NCBI GenBank assembly: GCA_003669575.1
Contig: QWOR01000274.1
Location: 1-23,660 of the forward strand
Direction: 5' to 3'
DNA length: 23,660 nt
DNA from: Planctomycetota bacterium
GTDB taxonomy: Bacteria > Planctomycetota > Planctomycetia > Planctomycetales > Planctomycetaceae
Of the stretch, positions 7,772-14,395 are shown piece after piece (position 1 is the stretch's first letter; each line of letters starts with the position of its first letter). The notes under the pieces were generated by a model. It saw nothing but the letters and a program-made list of their open reading frames with translations. It was not told where the DNA came from and made no database searches. The translations under genes and the position numbers were made by a program.

Positions 7772-8292
7772 GGAAAGTCTCCGAATCGCTACGAACTCGT
7801 CTAGAACCCACACAGGTCGGCCAGACCTGAATGCGAGTGAGGCACAGTGTACCGCCGTTTGAAAACCACCGCGATCCTCGACCAGCAAGGATGTCGTGCA
7901 ATCAGCGCATTCTCATCTCACGAAGCCGATCCCCAACACATCTCGCTCATCAGACGACATCGCAAAACCACTCTTCTCCCCCTTCGTTTCCTTGCTTGTT
8001 TTGTTGTTAAAGTTCCTCACAAACAAATTGAGGATTGCTCGTCTGGTACCGAAGAATGTTTTGAACACGAAGATCAGCAAGGAAACGAAGAAAAGACGGA
8101 AGGCAGCTGGTGTTCGCGGTCTCTCGTCTCCCTGTGTGTCTTTGAGCTTGGGGGGTGACAATCCTTCCTTCATCGCTGCAAGTCAGGGCGTTTGACAGAC
8201 TTCTCATCCATGAAGCAAAGGTTTATTCGATGATGTAAACTGTTAAGATATCGCAGATTGCGTTTCGTGTTCGAAGGATTTCCGGCCCGTCA
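7772..8292. other. Intergenic spacer (521 bp) between the divergent fmdB-like and ribF genes
   Basis: No convincing gene is present; short frames on both strands are low-complexity Phe/Leu/Val or basic. The middle holds the long inverted repeat annotated at 7982-8090. The right end must contain the ribF promoter. A TTGACA hexamer at 8192-8197 and a TAAGAT at 8244-8249 are visible but are not spaced as one promoter, so none is called. Confidence 0.5.
7982..8090. repeat. Long inverted repeat, intergenic element
   Basis: CTTCGTTTCCTTGCT at 7982-7996 is repeated as a perfect 15-bp reverse complement at 8076-8090, with weaker symmetry continuing inward (TTGTT-rich versus AACACGAAG-rich). The 79-nt loop gives a potential large hairpin. 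Translated, the arms give repetitive FVSLL/RFLADLR-type peptides, a style I recall from interspersed noncoding repeats wrongly called as ORFs. No transposase is associated. Confidence 0.58.
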
Positions 8293-9216
8293 ATGTCGCC
8301 CGCAGCTGCCATCTCTGTTCCCGAAGCGGCCCGTGATGGGGGCGTGCTGACCGTTGGAAATTTCGACGGTGTCCATCTGGGCCATCGGCAGATGGTGGAC
8401 CAGTTGGTGGCTCTCGCGAGAAAGCTCGGGACACGGGCGATCGCTGTCACGTTTGACCCGCCGCCGCTGGCTCTACTGGCTCCGGGGCGGATCCCTCCCC
8501 AGCTGACGACCCGGTCACAGAAGGTCGAGCTGCTCAAGTCGATCGGCGTCGACGAGGTGGTCGTCTGCCCCACCTCTCATGAATTGCTCTCGCTATCGCC
8601 GGAAGAGTTCTTTGACGAGATCCTGGTCAGTCGACTGGGTTGTCGTGGAATAGTCGAGGGACCGAACTTCTGCTTCGGGAAGGGGCGGGCCGGGGATATC
8701 CACATGCTTAAGGAACTCTGCGCACGGCAACAACTCCCCGTCGTGATCGTCGAGGCCCGCGAGATCGATGGAGCAATGATCTCTTCCAGTGAGATCCGCA
8801 GTGCTCTCAGTGCGGGCGATGTGGCCAAGGCCCGCAAGTGGCTCGGACGTCCCTACACCGTCACGGGTCGTGTGATCCACGGAGCGGAACGCGGTAGGTT
8901 GCTCGGCTTTCCCACTGCGAATCTCGGCCAGATCGAGACGCTCCTCCCACCGCTGGGTGTGTACGCCTGTCGCACGAAAGTCGACAGAGTCAGCTATCCC
9001 GTCGCCCTGAACATCGGCCCCAATCCCACGTTCGCCGAAAATCAACTGAAGATCGAAGCCCACCTGATCGGATTCAGTGGGGATCTATATGGCCAGACAG
9101 TGACGCTGGAATTCCTCCAGCGACTGCGCGGGGTTGTGAAGTTTGAGGGTGTCGACTCGCTTAAGTCCCAACTGCAATCCGACATCGCCGAAACCGTTCG
9201 CTGTGCCGCTGAATGA
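8293..9216 (+). CDS. ribF: Bifunctional riboflavin kinase / FAD synthetase
   Basis: Phosphorylates riboflavin to FMN and adenylates FMN to FAD in the cytoplasm. The 307-aa protein has the normal two-domain order. The N-terminal FAD synthetase nucleotidyltransferase shows GNFDGVHLGH at 22-31 and an SSSEIR motif at 164-169. The C-terminal flavokinase domain (~185-305) shows GRVIHGAERGR, the metal/ATP-binding GFPTAN at 205-210, and the GVYA strand. The ATG at 8293 has only a distant AAGGA, so initiation strength is uncertain, but the start fits the family. An enolase-superfamily gene follows 100 bp downstream on the same strand. RibF supplies FAD, the donor used by the ApbE enzyme encoded at the other end of the window, though the two genes are not linked in an operon. 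Confidence 0.96.
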   Translation: MSPAAAISVPEAARDGGVLTVGNFDGVHLGHRQMVDQLVALARKLGTRAIAVTFDPPPLALLAPGRIPPQLTTRSQKVELLKSIGVDEVVVCPTSHELLSLSPEEFFDEILVSRLGCRGIVEGPNFCFGKGRAGDIHMLKELCARQQLPVVIVEAREIDGAMISSSEIRSALSAGDVAKARKWLGRPYTVTGRVIHGAERGRLLGFPTANLGQIETLLPPLGVYACRTKVDRVSYPVALNIGPNPTFAENQLKIEAHLIGFSGDLYGQTVTLEFLQRLRGVVKFEGVDSLKSQLQSDIAETVRCAAE

Positions 9217-9316
9217 GTCGATGGCGGTGACGCGGTCTCCGCCTTTGCGAACTGGCGGGCCATCTGCTCCAATCTCAATTCCAACCCCGTTCACCCATCT
9301 TCTTTCGGACCCACCG

Positions 9317-10438
9317 ATGAAAATCACTGAGATCGTCTGTCAGATTCTCCGCATCAAAAATGTCGAAGCGAAAACTGCGGGAAGCCAGGACTCGGTGCTG
9401 GTGCGGGTGAAGACCGACACCGGACTGGAAGGAATCGGAGAGGCGGACTCCTCCCCCGAGATGGTGAAGGCTGTCATCGACGCCCCCTTCAGCCACAACA
9501 TCGCAACCGGCCTGCGCAGCCTCCTGATCGGTGAGAACCCGCTTGATACGGAACGCCTGTGGCAGAAGATGTATCGCCGCACGATGTACGCGGGCCGTCG
9601 CTCGGTCACGATCACAGCCATGGCCGCCATCGACATGGCGCTGTGGGATCTCAAGGGTAAGCACTTTGGCGAGCCGATTCACCGGCTGCTCGGTGGGAAG
9701 CATCACGACAACATTCTGGCCTATGCCTCGATCCTGTTCGGTAAGAACGGAGACGAAACGGCCCGCATTGGCGAACGCTGGCGCAAGGCGGGTTACAAGG
9801 CCATCAAGTTCGGGTGGGAGCCAATGGGACCTGACCTGAAGGTGGATATCGACCTCGTCCGTGGTGCCCGCAAGGGACTTGGCGAAGATGGCACAGTGTT
9901 GATCGATGCGGGTTGCGTGTGGGATGCCCGGACAGCTCTCGACCGCGCCAAGGCATTTTCTGAATTCAACATCGGCTGGCTCGAAGAACCGCTCCAGCCC
10001 GACGACTACGAAGGCTACCGCTGGTTGCGGGATCGCTCGCCAGTACCAATTGCGTCAGGCGAGGAGGAGTGCGGTCGCCAGGCGTTCCGGCCTCTGATCG
10101 ATGGTCGCTGCCTCGATGTCTATCAGGTTGACCTCGCTCGGAACGGATTCACCGACTCCGCTTACATTCGTGCCCGCGTCGAAGAGATCGGAGCACGCGT
10201 CTGTAACCACAGCTACACCAGCCCGGTGACGGTGGCAGCGTGCCTGCACTGGCTCAGCACGTCGAAGGATGCGTTCATCTTCGAGGACTGCGTCGATGAC
10301 TCGCCGCTGCGTCACGAACTGACGCATGAAAAAGTCCAGGCTGTCGACGGATATATTACCGTTCCCGATGGTCCGGGTCTGGGTGTGACGTTGAATGAGG
10401 ACTTCGTGAAGTCGACGTTGATCAGCGAGTCGAGGTAA
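9317..10438 (+). CDS. Mandelate racemase/muconate lactonizing enzyme family protein
   Basis: A 373-aa enolase-superfamily enzyme, expected to abstract the proton alpha to a carboxylate on a sugar acid or related substrate, with Mg2+. After the alpha/beta capping domain, the barrel shows K164 in AIKFGW as candidate base. Metal ligands are D197 (LIDAG), E223 (WLEEPL) and E249 (ASGEE). A D272/H298 dyad lies in DLARNG and CNHSYTSP. This pattern fits the mandelate racemase subgroup of acid-sugar dehydratases rather than true muconate enzymes; the substrate is not readable. The start at 9317 (MKITEIVCQ) is chosen because the family begins there; the frame is open back into ribF, but that extension is the ribF end in another frame. 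A strong terminator follows at 10466-10496. Confidence 0.92.
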   Translation: MKITEIVCQILRIKNVEAKTAGSQDSVLVRVKTDTGLEGIGEADSSPEMVKAVIDAPFSHNIATGLRSLLIGENPLDTERLWQKMYRRTMYAGRRSVTITAMAAIDMALWDLKGKHFGEPIHRLLGGKHHDNILAYASILFGKNGDETARIGERWRKAGYKAIKFGWEPMGPDLKVDIDLVRGARKGLGEDGTVLIDAGCVWDARTALDRAKAFSEFNIGWLEEPLQPDDYEGYRWLRDRSPVPIASGEEECGRQAFRPLIDGRCLDVYQVDLARNGFTDSAYIRARVEEIGARVCNHSYTSPVTVAACLHWLSTSKDAFIFEDCVDDSPLRHELTHEKVQAVDGYITVPDGPGLGVTLNEDFVKSTLISESR

Positions 10439-10465
10439 TTGGCAATTTGACAGATCATGTACCGG

Positions 10466-10496
10466 ACGCCTCACCCTTCGCTGGGTGGGGCGTTTT
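10466..10496 (+). terminator. Rho-independent terminator of the enolase-superfamily gene
   Basis: An 11-bp GC-rich stem (10466-10476 with 10483-10493, one G-U pair) has a 6-nt loop TTCGCT and is followed by TTTT. It lies 28 bp past the stop codon at 10438. Confidence 0.87.
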
Positions 10497-10564
10497 GCAT
10501 TGGTTGGTTGGGCCAGCCGCTTCTGCGAAGGCCCACCTTGTGGAGCCAGTCAGGAAGAGATTGA

Positions 10565-10717
10565 ACCGCAGAGAACGCGGAGGGAAGACGAGGAGAGAAG
10601 CGAACACGATAGAACTGCTAGTGTCTCAGGTATCAGTAGGACAGACATTCTTGTCTCTTTTGAGCGATAGCGAATTTATAGAGAGACCTTACTCTTTCCT
10701 CTGCGGCCCTCGGCGGT
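10565..10717. repeat. Imperfect inverted pair of CGCAGAG-type intergenic repeats
   Basis: ACCGCAGAGAACGCGGAGG at 10565-10583 is mirrored by the reverse complement of 10698-10717 (ACCGCCGAGGGCCGCAGAGG) with a few mismatches and one indel. They flank the dispersed palindrome at 10638-10656. The spacer 10497-10783 holds no convincing gene. Repeats of this wording (accgcagag..acgc..agg) are, as I recall, common between genes in planctomycetes and some other phyla. Confidence 0.5.
10638..10656. repeat. Dispersed palindromic repeat, copy 2
   Basis: AGGACAGACATTCTTGTCT matches the reverse complement of 5887-5905 at 18 of 19 positions. The core AGACA-TTCT-TGTCT can form a short hairpin. It sits between the two arms of the CGCAGAG-type pair. 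Confidence 0.6.
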
Positions 10718-10783
10718 GAACTCTTCCTCACTTTCAAGAAGCAGTGGGCATACACGTCGAAACGCTGCTCGTCCCAACCCGCT

Positions 10784-12241
10784 TCACGCCAGAATGCCTT
10801 CAACAACCTTGCCATGCACGTCAGTCAGGCGGTAGTCGCGGCCCTGGAAGCGGTAGGTCAGCTTCTCATGGTCGAAGCCCATGAGGTGGAGCATCGTCGC
10901 CTGCAGATCGTGGACGTGAACTTTGTCTTTCGCAACGCGGAATCCAAGCTCGTCGGTGGCTCCGTAGGTGGTTCCACTCTTGATCCCACCTCCAGCCAGC
11001 ACCATGGAGTAGGCATCGGGGAAGTGGTCTCTCCCCAGAATTGTACTTGCAGCTGTGCGGCCTTCGCGGAACGGCGTACGACCGAATTCGCAGCCAATGA
11101 CAATGAGTGTCTCGTCGAGCAGACCGCGGGCCTTCAGGTCCTTGATGAGGGCCGACACCGGTTTGTCCATCGTGGTGCACTTCTTGGTGAGGCCTGCCTC
11201 GAGGCCACTGTCGGGACTCGTGCCGTGGTAGTCCCAGCCCCAGTCGAACAGCTGGACATAGCGGACGCCCTGTTCGACCAGACGGCGGGCGAGGAGGCAG
11301 TTGTTGGCCAGGCTGGCCTGCCCCGGCATGGCTCCATAGGCCTCCTGCGTCTCTTTGGTTTCCTTCGAGATGTCCATGATCTCGGGGACCGACATCTGCA
11401 TGCGGAACGCCAGCTCGTACTGGGCGATGCGGGTCAAAGTTTCAGGATGGCCCATCTCCTGCGCCTGCAGCTGGTTGAGGTCTCGCATCGCATCGAGGCT
11501 GGCGCGGCGGAGGTCGCGGTCCATGCCCTTGGGGTCACTGACGAACAGCACCGGATCTCCTTGGGAGCGGCACTGCACTCCCTGATAGACCGCGGGGAGG
11601 AACCCGCTACCAAACGAATTCTTGCCTCCGTTCGGCTGAACTCCACTGGAGATCAAGACCACGAACCCGGGAAGGTTCTCGTTCTCGGTCCCCAGCCCAT
11701 AGGTCAGCCATGACCCGAAGCACGGACGGCCCGGGCGCGCGGAGCCGGTGTAAAGCAGCAGTTCCGCCGGAGCATGATTGAACTGTTCGGTGAACATGGA
11801 GTTGATCACGCACAACTCATCAGCAACGCCATGCAGGTTCGGTACGGCGTCTGACAGCTGGATGCCACTCTCGCCGTACTTGCCCCAGGTGCGGGGAGTG
11901 CCCAGCAGCTTCGGCACTCCGGTCGTGAAGGCGAACTCTTTCCCTTTGACGAACTCGTCGGGGCAGTCCTGGCCGTTGCGTTTGACCAGTTCCGGTTTGT
12001 AGTCCCACAGGTCCAGATGCGGTGGTGACCCGACCAGATGGATAAAGATCACATGCTTGGCTTTGGGGTCAAACTGAGCCGGCTTTGCAGCTAGCGGATT
12101 AATCACTCCGGGAGCTGCGAATGATGGTTTGGTTCCCATCGTCGCCATCGCCGCCGCCCCGAGCGCCAGTGGGCTGGTCTGCAGGAAGTGACGACGCGTT
12201 GCCTGCTGCAACTGGGCGGCTTTGAAGTTGTTCATAAACAT
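10784..12241 (-). CDS. DUF1501 domain protein, Tat-exported (alkaline phosphatase/sulfatase-like fold)
   Basis: The 485-aa protein begins with a twin-arginine signal (ATRRHFLQTSPLALG, cleavage near SFA at ~residue 37), so it is exported folded. The rest is a typical planctomycete DUF1501 protein: HVIFIHLVGSPPHLDLWDYKP, FNHAPAELLLYTG, IGCEFGRTPFREG, GRDHFPDAYSMVLAGG and VHDLQATMLHLMGF. These correspond to metal- and phosphate-type active-site blocks of the alkaline phosphatase/sulfatase superfamily, but no DUF1501 substrate is known to me. The start could be ATG at 12241 or two codons on at 12235; neither has a clear ribosome site. DUF1501 genes usually follow a DUF1549/DUF1553 cytochrome-like partner; none is here, so this copy is an orphan. 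Function unassigned, family firm. Confidence 0.93.
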   Translation of the reverse strand: MFMNNFKAAQLQQATRRHFLQTSPLALGAAAMATMGTKPSFAAPGVINPLAAKPAQFDPKAKHVIFIHLVGSPPHLDLWDYKPELVKRNGQDCPDEFVKGKEFAFTTGVPKLLGTPRTWGKYGESGIQLSDAVPNLHGVADELCVINSMFTEQFNHAPAELLLYTGSARPGRPCFGSWLTYGLGTENENLPGFVVLISSGVQPNGGKNSFGSGFLPAVYQGVQCRSQGDPVLFVSDPKGMDRDLRRASLDAMRDLNQLQAQEMGHPETLTRIAQYELAFRMQMSVPEIMDISKETKETQEAYGAMPGQASLANNCLLARRLVEQGVRYVQLFDWGWDYHGTSPDSGLEAGLTKKCTTMDKPVSALIKDLKARGLLDETLIVIGCEFGRTPFREGRTAASTILGRDHFPDAYSMVLAGGGIKSGTTYGATDELGFRVAKDKVHVHDLQATMLHLMGFDHEKLTYRFQGRDYRLTDVHGKVVEGILA

Positions 12242-12550
12242 GGAAACACCATCGCGAAGAAGCCATCGTCTCTGCGGACGGAATGCCTGCGAGCGAGTTC
12301 GCTGGATCAAACGAATCAAGATTATCTTATAAGTGAGCCGGACGATTGAGTAGTCCGGCCTTTGCCTCACCATCACGGAGGACCGCCAGACACCGACATC
12401 GCAATGGCTGTCAGTGTTTGGTGGGAGGCATCACGACACGTACAGTGCCAGACTTCGCCGTTGGATGCGAAGAACTCCGGCGGAAGCTCCGCCATATGGC
12501 TTGTCTGGAGCCTTTGCCGTGACCTCAATCAGTTTCCACAGTGTGGCGAC
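12242..12550. other. Intergenic spacer (309 bp) with a GC-rich hairpin
   Basis: No gene is supported. A perfect 7-bp inverted repeat GCCGGAC/GTCCGGC (12337-12343 and 12353-12359, 9-nt loop) could be a structural or weak termination signal between the Ig-like protein gene and the DUF1501 gene, but no U-tract follows on the minus strand. An AT-rich stretch at 12316-12332 may contain the DUF1501 promoter; no clear -35/-10 pair was found. Confidence 0.32.
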
Positions 12551-14305
12551 CTACTGTTTCGTGTCTGGTGCGGCAGCAGATTTTGTCGGTTCGGCGGGAG
12601 CTTGGTCATCGGCGGTCCCACCGAGGTTAAACTCCAGCCGTTTCTCAATCGGTTTCTCGCCCTCGCCAGCATTGATTCGCAGGCGAGCTGTGTATTTGCC
12701 AGGCGCCATCGATTTGGGTGGGTTGAATCGAACTCGCTCAGTGGCATTGGGCAGAATCCATTTCCCGAAACCACCTCGGACCGTGATCGGTCGTCCATCT
12801 TCGTTACCCAGCAGCAGCTCGCCTTCCAGCGGCATGTGCCTGGTTCCGGTATTCTTGACATGAATCACAAAGGCAGGTGTCCCATGTTCGGTGTCCCAGA
12901 CCAGGTCCCCTTCTGCCAGTGCTGGGGATCCCGTCGATTTACCCACCAGGGCGACAGTGACAGGTGTCGTCTGAGCCAGTTGTCCTCCCTCGGGAGTTGA
13001 TTTGACTCGCAGTCGAACATACCGATGAGTGTTCTGATCACCCGTCGCGGTCATCGTCACTTGAACTTTCCGAGACGCCCCCGCAGCAAGAGTGAGCTTG
13101 TTGGGCCGGACAGCTGTCCAGTCGACGGGTTGTCCATCCAGGGATTCCGGAAGGATCTCCACCTCTGTGGGAGCTGTTCCGTCGTTCTGGAAAGTCAGCA
13201 CCTCGGCGCGGCTTCCTCCGCGTTGCAAAGAAAGTTCGATTTGCGAGGGGCTGGCCAGCAGACTTGGCCCGGCCAGTACGCTGGCGATCCCCTGAGCCGG
13301 AAAGTCCCCTTCAGTGACCACGATGGGGAACCCCGACTTCGCGAGAACCCGGTTATCGCTCAGCATCGCGGCTTCCAGGTAGTACTGTCCCGGAAAGATC
13401 GGCTTGGGGAGCAGACTGACCATCCGAATCCTGGCCCCGGGGAGAATACGCCCGAAGAATTTCTCGGGCTCGTCCAGGTTCGCCCGCACTGGCATGCCCA
13501 GCGGGAATGAGGGACGCTCCTCGCCTTCTTCTGAGGCGCGAATCTGCGCTTTCAGTCCGAACTCGATCGGTCCTTCGGTCGGGTTCTCGACATACACATG
13601 GACTTGTGGCACGCCATCCACTTCGATCAGCTCTGCCGAGTTGACCAACAGTTTGCGGGCGTTGTCTGATCTGACCCCCTGGACGGAAACGTCACAACGC
13701 AGCAGATACTGGGTCACGAAGCGAATCCCGACGCGTGGACCATCGGGTTTATCATCATTCGGTTTGGCTCGCAGCTGTCCCGAATCTCGGACCAGGATGC
13801 CAAAGCTGTGGAATGTCGATTGCGTTTCCGGAACACGCAGACGGGCTTTGATGACGAACTTGCCATCGGGTTTCAGCTCGACTGACTTGGGAGTGATGAT
13901 CTCCAGGTCGGTGGGAGCTGGAACCTTTTCGTTCGGGAAGATGGTTCCGTTCTCGTCTTGAGTCAACGCCACCGTGCGGATCTCAAGTGCAGACGGGCTG
14001 CCTTGGCAGGTGATGCCAAACTCGACGTTGACGACCTTACCACGACGGGCTTCGACCCGATTCACAATCGGGTCAATAATGAAGGCCGGGCGGACTTCCT
14101 CGGTGATCCGAACGGCCTGTCCGGGCTTGGCCGCCGGGTCGCCGGGGTTCGCGTTCTTCCGTGGAGTCTTATTGACTCCGTCGATCGCGGCGACTTTGGC
14201 CTTCGGCTTTGGTGTCGACAGCGGAGTGCCCTGGGCATGGCAAGGTGCAGCGATCAACAGACCGAGAACACCCAAGCCAAGAGTATGAAAAAATGTCCGG
14301 GACAT
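12551..14305 (-). CDS. Exported multi-domain Ig-like/chaperone-like protein of the secretin operon
   Basis: I do not recognise a named family. The 584-aa protein has a Sec signal (MSRTFFHTLGLGVLGLL... ending CHAQG) and a Pro/Lys-rich linker, then about four beta-sandwich domains near residues 75-200, 210-335, 350-450 and 460-562. The first has the style of pilus chaperones or DUF916-type proteins: F-x-I-x-PI-x-x-R-x-E, a Gly-rich strand, ITPKSVELKPDGKFVIKA, a P-x-x-x-S-x-F-H-S-F-GIL segment, and VGIRFVTQYLL. The third has the tail-like PSQIELSLQRGGSRAEVLTF pattern of transient-interaction Ig domains. It ends with a Thr/Ala-rich tail. The start at 14305 is backed by AAGG about 8 nt upstream and by the signal peptide. 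It lies 90 bp downstream of the secretin gene. I infer a periplasmic partner or chaperone for the small exported proteins; a structural surface protein is the alternative. Confidence 0.72.
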   Translation of the reverse strand: MSRTFFHTLGLGVLGLLIAAPCHAQGTPLSTPKPKAKVAAIDGVNKTPRKNANPGDPAAKPGQAVRITEEVRPAFIIDPIVNRVEARRGKVVNVEFGITCQGSPSALEIRTVALTQDENGTIFPNEKVPAPTDLEIITPKSVELKPDGKFVIKARLRVPETQSTFHSFGILVRDSGQLRAKPNDDKPDGPRVGIRFVTQYLLRCDVSVQGVRSDNARKLLVNSAELIEVDGVPQVHVYVENPTEGPIEFGLKAQIRASEEGEERPSFPLGMPVRANLDEPEKFFGRILPGARIRMVSLLPKPIFPGQYYLEAAMLSDNRVLAKSGFPIVVTEGDFPAQGIASVLAGPSLLASPSQIELSLQRGGSRAEVLTFQNDGTAPTEVEILPESLDGQPVDWTAVRPNKLTLAAGASRKVQVTMTATGDQNTHRYVRLRVKSTPEGGQLAQTTPVTVALVGKSTGSPALAEGDLVWDTEHGTPAFVIHVKNTGTRHMPLEGELLLGNEDGRPITVRGGFGKWILPNATERVRFNPPKSMAPGKYTARLRINAGEGEKPIEKRLEFNLGGTADDQAPAEPTKSAAAPDTKQ

Positions 14306-14395
14306 AACGAGCCTTCTGGTGCTCCATCCCTGGAAACAAAGCAGCGAGTCGGCCTGACCGCTGGATTGGACGAACAATGGACTGTGATGAAGCCG

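Noticed and set aside
8192..8249. ribF promoter made of TTGACA (8192-8197) and TAAGAT (8244-8249)
   Set aside because: The spacing is 46 nt, far from the 16-18 nt of a sigma70-type promoter, and no better partner hexamer was found for either.
9143..9316. Upstream in-frame extension of the enolase-superfamily gene into ribF
   Set aside because: The extra 58 residues are the ribF end and spacer read in another frame, and the family begins at MKITEIV.
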